This document shows positions 34,073-43,206 of a stretch of 64,000 bases of DNA, one piece after another. Both the position numbers and the translations under genes were made by a program. The notes beneath the pieces were generated by a model, which did not search any database, had not been told where the DNA came from, and worked only from the letters and a program-made list of their open reading frames with translations. The DNA comes from Streptomyces filipinensis. GTDB lineage: Bacteria; Actinomycetota; Actinomycetes; Streptomycetales; Streptomycetaceae. Positions within the stretch are counted from its first letter, which is position 1; each line of letters opens with the position of its first letter. The DNA lies in the NCBI RefSeq assembly GCF_014649495.1, contig NZ_BMTD01000018.1, positions 58,142-122,141 of the forward strand, in the 5' to 3' direction.

Positions 34073-34930
34073 ATGAAAACGCTCCTCGGTCGCCGGACCC
34101 GCCTCCTGGCTGCCACCACCGCGACCGCCGGGCTGGTCCTCGTCGTGGCCGGCTGCTCCTCGTCGTCCGGCGGGGGGAACGGCGGTGCCACCGTCAAGGG
34201 GGTCCACGTCGTCAAGGCCGGTCAGCTGACCACCTGCACCCACCTGCCGTACCCGCCGTTCCAGTCGGAGATCAACGGCACGGTGCAGGGCTTCGACGTC
34301 TCCCTCATCGACCTCGTCGCCAAGAACCTCGGCGTCAAGCAGCAGATCCTCGACACCCCGTTCGAGAACTTCAAGACCGGCGCCTTCCTGAACTCCGGCC
34401 AGTGCGACCTGGCCGCCGCCGGCATGACGATCACCGCCGAGCGCAAGAAGAACGTCGACTTCTCCGACCCGTACTTCGAGGCCACCCAGGCCGTGCTCGT
34501 GAACAAGAGCGCCGGCATCACCTCCCTCGCGGACGTGAAGGCGAAGGGCAAGAAGCTCGGTGCCCAGGCGCAGACCACCGGCGAGGACTACGCCCGGAGC
34601 AAGGGCTTCGACCCGGTCTCCTTCGCCTCCTCCGACGCGGTCCTCAACGGCCTGCGCACCGGCCAGGTCCAGGCCGTCGTCATCGACTACCCGGTGGTCC
34701 AGGGCTGGCTGAAGGACAAGGCCAACGCGGACGCCTTCAAGGTCGTCGACAACCTCAAGACGGGCGAGCAGTACGGCTTCACGGTCAAGAAGGGCAACAA
34801 GGCCCTGCTCGACGCCGTCAACAAGGCCCTGAAGGACGCCAAGGCCGACGGCACGTACAAGAAGATCTACGAGAAGTGGATCGGCCCGTACAACGCCTCC
34901 GTCGCCTCCCCGGCCCCGTCCGGCTCCTGA
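34073..34930 (+). CDS. Polar amino-acid ABC transporter substrate-binding lipoprotein
   Basis: A 285-aa family-3 solute-binding protein. The signal peptide ends in a lipobox, VVAGC, with Cys28 as the lipidated residue and a Ser/Gly-rich linker after it. The ligand fold shows CTHLPYPPFQSEINGTVQGFDVSLIDLVAKNLG, AAGMTITAERKKNVDFSDPYFEATQ and QYGFTVKKGNKALLDAVNKAL, standard for GlnH/FliY-type proteins. It is first in an operon with permease and ATPase genes, with GGGAG before the ATG. The amino acid is unknown. Confidence 0.93.
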   Translation: MKTLLGRRTRLLAATTATAGLVLVVAGCSSSSGGGNGGATVKGVHVVKAGQLTTCTHLPYPPFQSEINGTVQGFDVSLIDLVAKNLGVKQQILDTPFENFKTGAFLNSGQCDLAAAGMTITAERKKNVDFSDPYFEATQAVLVNKSAGITSLADVKAKGKKLGAQAQTTGEDYARSKGFDPVSFASSDAVLNGLRTGQVQAVVIDYPVVQGWLKDKANADAFKVVDNLKTGEQYGFTVKKGNKALLDAVNKALKDAKADGTYKKIYEKWIGPYNASVASPAPSGS

Positions 34931-34934
34931 CCCC

Positions 34935-35764
34935 ATGGCCGACACGGACACACGTATCCAGCCCAGGAAATCCGGACTGACGCTCCGTCAGAAGCGCCGG
35001 CTCTCCCGCGGGGCGCAGTACGCCCTCTTCGTCGCCGCGGTGATCGCGTTCGCGGTCACCGCGGACTGGGGCCGGCTGCAGAACCAGTTCGCGCAGCCCG
35101 GGATCGCCCAGCGGCTGTTCCCGGCCATCATCACGGTGGCCCTGAAGAACACCGTGCTGTACACGCTCTCCGGGTTCGTCGTGGGCCTGGTCCTCGGCAT
35201 GGTCATCGCCCTGATGCGCCTGTCCTCCGTGGGGCCGTACCGCTGGCTCGCCGGTGTCTACATCGAGATCTTCCGCGGCCTGCCCGCACTGCTGATCTTC
35301 ATCTTCGTCGGCACCGGTGTGCCCCTGGCCTTCCCGAGCGTCCAGTACCCGGGCGGCATCTACGGAAAGGTCGCCGTCGCGCTCGGACTGGTCTCCGCCG
35401 CCTACATGGCCGAGACCATCCGCGCGGGCATCCAGGCCGTCCCCAGGGGGCAGATGGAGGCGGCCCGTTCGCTCGGCTTCTCGCCCGCGCGGGCCATGGT
35501 CTCCATCATCCTGCCGCAGGCCTTCCGGATCATCCTGCCGCCGCTGACCAACGAACTCGTCCTGCTCTTCAAGGACTCCTCGCTGGTGCTGTTCCTCGGT
35601 GTCACCCTGGAGCAGCGCGAACTGTCCAAGTTCGGCAACGACCTGGCCAGCACGACCGCCAACTCCACACCGATCCTGGTGGCGGGCCTGTGCTACCTGC
35701 TGATCACGATCCCGCTCAGCCTCGTCGTGCGCCGTATGGAGTCCAAGGCCCAGAGGGAGATCCG

Positions 35765-35768
<4 letters not shown>
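34935..35768 (+). CDS. Amino-acid ABC transporter permease
   Basis: A 277-aa HisM/GlnP-type permease with five to six membrane helices. The coupling EAA loop reads VPRGQMEAARSLGFSPARAMVSIILPQAFRIILPPLTNE (about 170-210), and YIEIFRGLPALLIFIFVGTG near 105 is typical of polar amino-acid permeases. A single permease gene is present, so it probably forms a homodimer. It begins 4 bp after the binding-protein gene and overlaps the ATPase gene by GTGA. Confidence 0.93.
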
Positions 35769-36559
<791 letters not shown>

Positions 36560-36576
36560 GTCGTTAGGGTGCGTGC

Positions 36577-37668
36577 ATGAGCGATGGCGCCGTGCTGCAC
36601 GTGAAGGGGCGGGTCCTCGTGGGCCCCGAGGACGTCCGCGACGAGCTGTGGGTGGTCGGCGGCAGAGTGTCGTACGACCGCCCCGCCGGCGCCCGTGACG
36701 TGCGGACCGTCGAGGGCTGGGCGCTGCCCGGCCTGGTCGACGCGCACTGCCATGTCGGCCTCGGCGCCGAAGGCCCGGTCGACGCGGACACCGCCGAGAA
36801 GCAGGCGCTCACCGACCGCGAGACGGGCACCCTGCTGATCCGGGACGCCGGCTCGCCCTCCGACACCCGCTGGATCGACGACCGCGAGGACCTGCCGAAG
36901 ATCATCCGGGCCGGCCGGCACATCGCCCGCACCCGCCGCTACATCCGCAACTACGCCTGGGAGATCGAGCCCGACGACCTCGTCGCGTACGTCGCCCAGG
37001 AGGCCCGGCGCGGCGACGGCTGGGTCAAGCTGGTCGGCGACTGGATCGACCGCGACCTCGGCGACCTCGCCCCCTGCTGGCCGCGCGAGGCGGCCCGGGC
37101 GGCCATCGCCGAGGCGCACCGGCTCGGTGCCCGCGTCACCGCCCACTGCTTCGCCGAGAGCTCCCTGCGCGACCTGGTCGAGGCGGGCATCGACTGCATC
37201 GAGCACGCGACCGGCCTGACCGAGGACCTGATCCCGCTGTTCGCCGAGCGCGGTGTCGCGATCGTCCCGACCCTCGTCAACATCGCCACCTTCCCGCGGC
37301 TCGCGGCCGGCGGCGACACCCGGTTCCCCCGCTGGTCCGCCCACATGCGGCGGCTGCACGAGCGGCGGTACGACACCGTGCGCGGCGCCTACGACGCCGG
37401 GATCCCGGTGTACGTCGGCACGGACGCGGGCGGCTCGCTGGCCCACGGCCTGGTCGCGGAGGAGGTCGCCGAGCTGGTCACCGCGGGCATACCGCCGGTC
37501 GAGGCGCTGTCCGCGACCAGCTGGGGCGCCCGCGCCTGGCTCGGCCGCCCCGGACTGGAGGAGGGCGCGCCGGCCGACCTGGTGGTGTACGCGGGCGACC
37601 CGCGGGCGGACGTACGGGTGCTCGCGGCGCCGCGCCGGGTGGTGCTGAACGGCCGGATCGTCCAGTAG
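36577..37668 (+). CDS. Amidohydrolase-family protein (imidazolonepropionase/prolidase-like)
   Basis: A 363-aa metal-dependent hydrolase of the amidohydrolase superfamily. The HxH motif is His57/His59 in GLVDAHCHVG. Metal Lys lies in GDGWVKLVGDW near 150, His in ARVTAHCFAE and IEHATGL, and the catalytic Asp in VYVGTDAGGSLAHG. The N- and C-terminal beta-sandwich strands (WALPGLV; ADLVVYAGDPRADVRVL) are present. It directly follows the amino-acid importer, so it may hydrolyse an amide- or peptide-like ligand of it. Substrate is unassigned. Confidence 0.87.
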   Translation: MSDGAVLHVKGRVLVGPEDVRDELWVVGGRVSYDRPAGARDVRTVEGWALPGLVDAHCHVGLGAEGPVDADTAEKQALTDRETGTLLIRDAGSPSDTRWIDDREDLPKIIRAGRHIARTRRYIRNYAWEIEPDDLVAYVAQEARRGDGWVKLVGDWIDRDLGDLAPCWPREAARAAIAEAHRLGARVTAHCFAESSLRDLVEAGIDCIEHATGLTEDLIPLFAERGVAIVPTLVNIATFPRLAAGGDTRFPRWSAHMRRLHERRYDTVRGAYDAGIPVYVGTDAGGSLAHGLVAEEVAELVTAGIPPVEALSATSWGARAWLGRPGLEEGAPADLVVYAGDPRADVRVLAAPRRVVLNGRIVQ

Positions 37669-37811
37669 GGGAACGCCCGTGCCCGGTGATTCGAAGGGAA
37701 GTACGGCATATCCACGTTCGGGTGAAGCGGCCCTGGATCGCTGACCGTTCACCCACAGGGCGTACAAGGTTGACGGGTCCCAAGCAAGTTTCCTCTGGGG
37801 GTCCCACCACC

Positions 37812-38756
37812 TTGAACAGCAACGACTTCCGCATGCCCGCACGCCGTCTCGCCGCCGTCGCGACGGTCACCGCCCTCGCCGCGGGGCCCGCGGTCCTGGG
37901 CGCGGGCCCCGCGCACGCGACCGCCGACCCCGGTCGCGCCTCCGCCGTCGTCCTGCGCACCGGGCTCGACGTGTCCCTGCTCGACAAGACCGTCGACGTC
38001 CCGCTCGTGGTCTCCCTCGACGAGGTCCGGGCGCCGCGGAGCGCCGACCGGACCGCGCTGTCGGCACGGCTCGACGGCGTGGCCGGCGGCAGGCCGTTCA
38101 CGGTCCTCGGCGCCGACGTGGCCTCGGCGAAGGCCACCGTGACCGCGCGGCGCGCCGAGGGCTCGGTCCGGCTCGTCGACGCCCGGCTGCACGTCCCCGG
38201 CCTGCCCCTGCTGTCCCTGATCGAGGTGGGCACGGTCACCGCCCAGGCGACCTGCGAGGCCGGCCGGGCGCCGGCCGCCTCGGCGAACGTCCTGGGCGCC
38301 GTCACCGTCCTCGGCAGGCGCGTCACGCTCACCGCCGGCGGCCCGACCGAGGTGAAGGTGCCCGGTGTCGGAGAGGTCCGCCTCGACCTCGCCCAGCGGC
38401 GCACCACGACCCGTACGGCCGCCGCCACCGCCCTCGAACTCAAGGTCTCCGTCAACCCGTTGAAGCTCAACGTGGCCGACGTCGAGGGCACGGTCACGCT
38501 GGCCAGGGCGACCTGCGAGTCCCCGACGGCCCCGCACCCGGTGCCGAGTCACGACCCGGCCGCGGGCCCCAAGCCGCAGGGCGCCCCCGCGAAGGCCGAC
38601 ACCGCCTCCGACGTGAAGCCCCAGGGGGGCGTGGCGAAGTCCGGCCTCGCGCAGACCGGCGGCAGCTCCGCCACGCCGTACCTCGCCGGCGGCGCGCTGG
38701 CGCTGGTGCTGGTCGGTGGGGGAGCGGTGACGGTGGCCCGCCGCCGCAGGGGCTGA
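37812..38756 (+). CDS. SCO1860-like LAQTG-anchored surface protein
   Basis: A 314-aa exported protein with a signal peptide (ARRLAAVATVTALAAGPAVLGAGPAHA). The soluble body is beta-rich with two related halves, each with a Cys (TAQATCEAG and LARATCESP), probably a disulfide. A Pro/Ala/Lys-rich linker leads to a sorting signal near residue 280: LAQTG, a hydrophobic span (PYLAGGALALVLVGGGAVTVA) and RRRRG, so sortase attachment is expected. TTG at 37812 is chosen from the conserved NSNDFRMPARR start of this family; ATG at 37833 is the alternative. Function is unknown. Confidence 0.82.
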   Translation: MNSNDFRMPARRLAAVATVTALAAGPAVLGAGPAHATADPGRASAVVLRTGLDVSLLDKTVDVPLVVSLDEVRAPRSADRTALSARLDGVAGGRPFTVLGADVASAKATVTARRAEGSVRLVDARLHVPGLPLLSLIEVGTVTAQATCEAGRAPAASANVLGAVTVLGRRVTLTAGGPTEVKVPGVGEVRLDLAQRRTTTRTAAATALELKVSVNPLKLNVADVEGTVTLARATCESPTAPHPVPSHDPAAGPKPQGAPAKADTASDVKPQGGVAKSGLAQTGGSSATPYLAGGALALVLVGGGAVTVARRRRG

Positions 38757-38953
38757 CGCCCGGGAGAGCGGTGGCGCGGCGGCGCCCGTCCCACCCGCCG
38801 CCCCCGCTCGGCCGTCACGCCGGGTAGGGCGCCGCCTCCCGGCCCGACCGGAGCGTGGCCGCCCACCAGGCCGGTTCAGGGCGATCTCGCAGCGGAACCT
38901 CTGGGCCGGGAGTTCCGGCGGCTTCGGGAGTTCCCGGCGGGCGGGGGATCCTG

Positions 38954-40018
38954 TCACGGCAGGGCAGCCGACAGCGCCTCCAGGAACCCGTTCACCGTGA
39001 CCCGGTCCCGCACAGCCACCCGCATCCACTCCGCACCGAGCCCGGGAAACGTGTCCCCCCGCCGCACCGCATAGCCGAGGTCGCGCAGCCGACGCCGTAC
39101 GACCACGGCTTGGGGCATACGGACCAGCACGAAGGGCCCCTGAGCGGGGTTCACGACCCGCACGCCCCGCGAGGCGAACCGGGACAGCCCTGCCACCAGG
39201 TGGGCCCGGTCCGCCGCGATGCGATGCGCCGCGTGCCCCGCCTCGGCCAGGGCCCGCGGCGCCACACACGCCCGCGCCGCGGCGAGGGCCGGCGTGGACA
39301 CCGGCCACAACGGCTGGGCCCGCTCCAGCTCGGCGATGATCTCCGAAGGAGCCAGCACGTACCCGATCCGCAGCCCGGCCAGCCCCCATGTCTTGGTCAG
39401 GCTGCGCAGCACCACGAGACCCGGCACGTCCGTCCGCCCGGCCAGCGCCTCCCGCTCACCCGGCACCGCGTCCATGAACGCCTCGTCGACCACCAGCACC
39501 CGTCCGGGCCGGGCGAGCCGGACGACCGCGTCCGCGGGATGCAGCACGGACGTGGGGTTGGTCGGATTCCCGATCACGACCAGGTCGGCCTCCTCCGGCA
39601 CCGCCGCCGGATCCAGCCGGAACCCGTCCTCCTCCCGCAGCAGCACCCGGTCCACGGTGTGACCCGCGTCCCGCAGCGCCGCCTCCGGCTCGGTGAACTG
39701 CGGATGCACCACGACCGGGCGCCGGATCTTCAGCGCCCGTGCCAGCAGCACGAACGCCTCCGCCGCACCGGCCGTCAGCAGCACCCGTTCCACCGGCAGC
39801 CCGTGCCGCGCCGCCACCGCCGCCCGCGCCGCCCGCCCGTCCGGATACGCCGCGAGCGACGGCAGTGAGGCGGCGATCTCCTCCCGCAGCCACGGCGGGG
39901 GCGTGTCCGCCCGGACGTTGACGGCGAGGTCGGCCAACGCGGCCCCGTCGTCGCGCACCTCGGCGTCTCCGTGGTGCCGCAGATCGTGCCCGGACCCGCC
40001 GGCGTCGTCAGTGCGCAT
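38954..40018 (-). CDS. cobC: Threonine-phosphate decarboxylase-like PLP enzyme CobC
   Basis: Fold-type I PLP enzyme of 354 aa (Rv2231c/CobD-Salmonella type) that makes the (R)-1-amino-2-propanol phosphate used in cobalamin assembly. The histidinol-phosphate-aminotransferase pattern is visible: LTAGAAEAFVLLARAL, VVIGNPTNPTSVLHPA, VVDEAFMDAVPGE and the cofactor Lys in LRSLTKTWGLAGLRIGY. The N-terminal 30 residues are charged and His/Asp-rich. It is last in the cobM-to-cobC operon and overlaps the cbiX gene by 11 bp. Confidence 0.87.
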   Translation of the reverse strand: MRTDDAGGSGHDLRHHGDAEVRDDGAALADLAVNVRADTPPPWLREEIAASLPSLAAYPDGRAARAAVAARHGLPVERVLLTAGAAEAFVLLARALKIRRPVVVHPQFTEPEAALRDAGHTVDRVLLREEDGFRLDPAAVPEEADLVVIGNPTNPTSVLHPADAVVRLARPGRVLVVDEAFMDAVPGEREALAGRTDVPGLVVLRSLTKTWGLAGLRIGYVLAPSEIIAELERAQPLWPVSTPALAAARACVAPRALAEAGHAAHRIAADRAHLVAGLSRFASRGVRVVNPAQGPFVLVRMPQAVVVRRRLRDLGYAVRRGDTFPGLGAEWMRVAVRDRVTVNGFLEALSAALP

Positions 40019-40925
40019 GGCTGTGCGCGTGCCCGCCGTGCGGGTGATGCCCGTGCCCGTGGTGGTGGTCGTCGTCGTCCGGGTGGAAGTGCGGCTGCTG
40101 CGGCAGCCCCACCTTGTCCTCGAAGCCCGGCAGCGCGATCCGGTACACGCACGAGTCGCAGTTCATGCGCAGATCGCCCTTGACGGCCTCCTCGTACCGC
40201 TCCATCACCAGGTCCAGCAGCTCCGGCTCGGGCCCGATGACGTCCGCCGAGCGCACGTCGGCCCCGGGGTTCGCGGCCGCCCACTCCTCGGTCTGCCGGC
40301 GCACACGGTCCGGCAGGATGCCGGTGAAGAGGAAGTAGGGGAGGACGACGATCCGCCGCGCCCCCAGTCGCGTGCACCGGTCCAGGCCGCTCGGCACGTC
40401 CGGCGCCGCCAGCGACACGAACGCCGTCTCGACCCCCGCGTACCCGCGGCCCTCCCACAGCAGCCGGGCCGCCTTGAACACCTCGGCGTTGGCATCGGGG
40501 TCGGTCGAGCCGCGCCCGACCAGCAGCACGGTCACCTCCGCGCGGTCCGTGTCGCCCAGCACCTCGTCCAGCCGCCGCTCCAGCACGCTGAGCAGGGCCG
40601 GGTGCGGACCGAGCGGGCGGCCGTAGGTGTACGAGATGCCCGGGTGGCGTTCCTTCTCGCGGGCCAGCGCGGCCGGGATGTCGCCCTTGGCGTGCCCGGC
40701 CGACACCAGCATCAGCGGCACGGCCGCGAACCGGCGCACACCCCGCTCCACCAGCTCGGTGACGGCCTCGCCCAGCGGCGGCGGGGACAGCTCGATGAAG
40801 CCGCCCGCGACGGGCAGCCCGGGGTGGCGGCGGCCCAGCTCCCGGACGAAGTCACGGAACGCCTCGGCTCCGGCGTCGTCACGGGTGCCGTGTCCGGCGA
40901 TGAGCAGGGCGGGCGGGGTGGTCAC
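40008..40925 (-). CDS. cbiX: Sirohydrochlorin cobaltochelatase CbiX (long form, His-rich tail)
   Basis: A 305-aa chelatase of the CbiX/SirB type with two homologous halves. The metal site has His12 in AGHGT and His78 in SAGHAKGD. After the second half comes Met254-Asn-Cys256-Asp-Ser-Cys259, the MxCxxC motif reported for iron-sulfur-binding CbiX-L proteins, and then a tail with 13 histidines in the last 27 residues, which should bind cobalt or nickel. It would insert cobalt early, although CobN-type late insertion is also encoded here. GTG overlaps the cobH stop (GTGA). Confidence 0.9.
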   Translation of the reverse strand: MTTPPALLIAGHGTRDDAGAEAFRDFVRELGRRHPGLPVAGGFIELSPPPLGEAVTELVERGVRRFAAVPLMLVSAGHAKGDIPAALAREKERHPGISYTYGRPLGPHPALLSVLERRLDEVLGDTDRAEVTVLLVGRGSTDPDANAEVFKAARLLWEGRGYAGVETAFVSLAAPDVPSGLDRCTRLGARRIVVLPYFLFTGILPDRVRRQTEEWAAANPGADVRSADVIGPEPELLDLVMERYEEAVKGDLRMNCDSCVYRIALPGFEDKVGLPQQPHFHPDDDDHHHGHGHHPHGGHAHSHAH

Positions 40926-41518
40926 GAGATCTCCTCAGACGAAACGGGGTGGTACAGCAGGGCGTTGAGCGCGGCGGAGGCGACCGCCGAGCCGCCCTTC
41001 TCGGACACGTTGCTCACGGCGGGCAGCCCGCTCTCGCGCAACGCGGCCTTGGACTCGACCGCTCCGACGAAACCGACGGGCAGGCCGATGACGAGCGCGG
41101 GGGAGGCGTCCAGGGTCAGCAGCTCCTCCAGCGCGGTCGGGGCGTTGCCGATCACCCAGAGGGCGCCGGGCCCGACCTGTTCGTAGGCGAGCCGGATCCC
41201 GTGCGCCGAACGGGTCAGTCCGGGGGCGGCCGTGGCGTCCTTGAGCCGGCACACGGTCTCACGGCGCGTGATGCCGGCCCCGACCATCTCCACGTCCACG
41301 ACGACCGGCGCCCCGGCGTGCAGCGCCGCGTGCGCCTTCACCAGGTCGTCCTCGTCCATGACCAGGTCGGAGGCGTACTCCAGGTCGGCGGCGGAGTGGA
41401 TCACCCGCTCCACCACCGCCCGGGTCAGCGGCGGGAAGTGCGAGGTGTCCAGGCGGGCGCGCAGCCGCCGGTAGGACTCCTCCTCGATGGGGTGGACCAC
41501 ACGGGCCACACGGTTCAC
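40922..41518 (-). CDS. cobH: Precorrin-8X methylmutase
   Basis: A 198-aa CobH/CbiC enzyme that moves the C11 methyl group to C12, giving hydrogenobyrinate or cobyrinate. Family segments are HPIEEESYRRLRARLD at the start, VIHSAADLEYASDLV with the catalytic His near 45, and the C-terminal GLPVGFVGAVESKAALRESGLPAVSNVSEKGGSAVASAALNALL. GTG at 41518 overlaps the cbiG/cobJ stop and has AGGAGGAG upstream. It is inside the second cob operon. Confidence 0.95.
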   Translation of the reverse strand: MNRVARVVHPIEEESYRRLRARLDTSHFPPLTRAVVERVIHSAADLEYASDLVMDEDDLVKAHAALHAGAPVVVDVEMVGAGITRRETVCRLKDATAAPGLTRSAHGIRLAYEQVGPGALWVIGNAPTALEELLTLDASPALVIGLPVGFVGAVESKAALRESGLPAVSNVSEKGGSAVASAALNALLYHPVSSEEIS

Positions 41519-43206
41519 TTCGGCTCCTCCTGCCAGCGGTAGCCGCGCGGGGTCACCATGCGGCCCGCGACCGTGCGGGTCGCGGTGTTGCCCACGGTGA
41601 CGACCGTCATCATGTCGACCGTCGTCGGGTCGAGTGCGGCGAGCGTGGTCACCCGGCTCGACTCGTCCGGCCGGGACGCGTTGCGGACGACGCCCACGGG
41701 GGTCGTCGGCTCCCGGTGCCCGGCGAGGATCGCGAGCGCCTTGGGCAGCTGCCAGTCGCGGCCACGGGAACGCGGGTTGTAGAAGGTCACGACGATGTCC
41801 GCCTCGGCCGCCGCCCGCACCCGCCGCTCGATGACCTCCCACGGCGTGTGCAGGTCGGACAGGCTGATGGACACGTGGTCGTGGCCCAGCGGCGCGCCCA
41901 GGACCGCCCCGGCGGCCAGCGCGGCCGTCACCCCGGGCACCCCGACCACCTCGATGTCGTCGGACGCCTCGGCGAGCGCCGGGGACGCCATGGCGTACAC
42001 GCCCGCGTCCCCGCTGCCGATCAGCGCCACGGCATGCCCCTTGCGGGCCTCCGCGACCGCCGTACGGGCCCGCTCCTCCTCGGCGCCGAGCCCCGACTCC
42101 AGCACCCGGGTGCCCGGCCGCAGCAGGTCCCGGATCTGGTCCACGTACTGGTCCAGTCCGACCAGCACCGACGCCCGGCGCAGCTCGGCCGCCGCGCGCG
42201 GGGTGAGCAGGTCCCGGGCGCCCGGTCCGAGCCCCACCACGGCGAGCCGGCCGCGCCCCGGGCGTCGTACGACCGCGCAGGTCGCCATCGCGGGCTGCCC
42301 GTCGGCGCGCTCGGACTTCCGCTTGTGGACCAGCAGTTCACCCCCGCGCACCAGCGCGGCGGCCTCCGCCACCGACGGCGTGCCGACGGCCGCGAGCGGC
42401 GCGTCCGACGGGTTGGGCACCTGCACCGCCGCCAGCTCCTCGGCGGAGTAGGTCACCAGGGGCACCCCGAGCCGTTCGGCGGCGGCCAGCAGGCCCGGCT
42501 CCTCCGCCTTGGCGTCCACCGTGGCGAGTTCGGCCACGGACCTCACCGAGAGGCCGGCCTGCGCCAGCGCCGCCTCGACGAGTGCGAGCACCTCCTCGGC
42601 CGGCGCGCCCCGGGACGCGCCGACCCCCACCACCAGGGACGGCGGCCTGAGCAGCACCTCGCGCTCCCCGGCCCGGACATCCCGGTCGGTGAGCCGGATC
42701 GTGTACGGCCCCTGCGCCGAGGTCGGCAGCGGCGGCAGCGGCCACGGCACCTCCGCCTCCAGCGCGACCGCCTCCCCGTCCAGCAGGGCCCGGGAGACCA
42801 GGGCGACCGACCCCTCGTACGGCAGCCCGAGCGTGTCCAGGCCCGCCAGCCCGACGGAGTCCGTCGCGGTCGTCACCACCGGCTCCGCCCCCAGCACCTC
42901 GCCGACCGCACGGGCGAGTTCGTTGGCACCGCCGCCGTGGCCGCCGACCAGCGACACCGCGAACCGGGCGCCCTCGTCCACGCACACCACACCCGGGTCG
43001 GCCGCCTTGTCGCCGAGCAGCGGCGCGAGCAGCCGTACCACCGCGCCCGTCGCCAGGAAGCACACCAGCTGCTCGCACTGCGCGAACGCGGCCCGTACCG
43101 CCTCCCCGACGGGACCCTCGTACACCCGCGTGCGGTCCGGCCAGGCCGCGGCCAGCCGGTCCCGCGCCACCGCCCCCGCCGCGGTGGCGGAAATCAGGCC
43201 GATCAC
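41515..43206 (-). CDS. cobJ: CbiG-CobJ fusion: cobalt-precorrin-5A hydrolase / precorrin-3B C17-methyltransferase
   Basis: A 563-aa two-enzyme protein. Residues 1 to about 310 are CbiG: LISATAAGAVARDRLAAAWPD, the central LVGGHGGGANELARAVGEVLGAEPVVTTATDS, and a C-terminal part with GVGASRGAPAEEVLALVEAAL. It would open the ring-A lactone and release acetaldehyde. Residues from about 318 are CobJ, a SAM-dependent methyltransferase with AVVGLGPGARDLLTPRA, ALIGSGDAGVYAMASPAL, VPGVTAALAAGAVLGAPLGHD and FYNPRSRGRDWQL. Starts at GTG overlapping the cobL stop. The CbiG part belongs to the early-cobalt route. Confidence 0.93.
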   Translation of the reverse strand: MIGLISATAAGAVARDRLAAAWPDRTRVYEGPVGEAVRAAFAQCEQLVCFLATGAVVRLLAPLLGDKAADPGVVCVDEGARFAVSLVGGHGGGANELARAVGEVLGAEPVVTTATDSVGLAGLDTLGLPYEGSVALVSRALLDGEAVALEAEVPWPLPPLPTSAQGPYTIRLTDRDVRAGEREVLLRPPSLVVGVGASRGAPAEEVLALVEAALAQAGLSVRSVAELATVDAKAEEPGLLAAAERLGVPLVTYSAEELAAVQVPNPSDAPLAAVGTPSVAEAAALVRGGELLVHKRKSERADGQPAMATCAVVRRPGRGRLAVVGLGPGARDLLTPRAAAELRRASVLVGLDQYVDQIRDLLRPGTRVLESGLGAEEERARTAVAEARKGHAVALIGSGDAGVYAMASPALAEASDDIEVVGVPGVTAALAAGAVLGAPLGHDHVSISLSDLHTPWEVIERRVRAAAEADIVVTFYNPRSRGRDWQLPKALAILAGHREPTTPVGVVRNASRPDESSRVTTLAALDPTTVDMMTVVTVGNTATRTVAGRMVTPRGYRWQEEPK

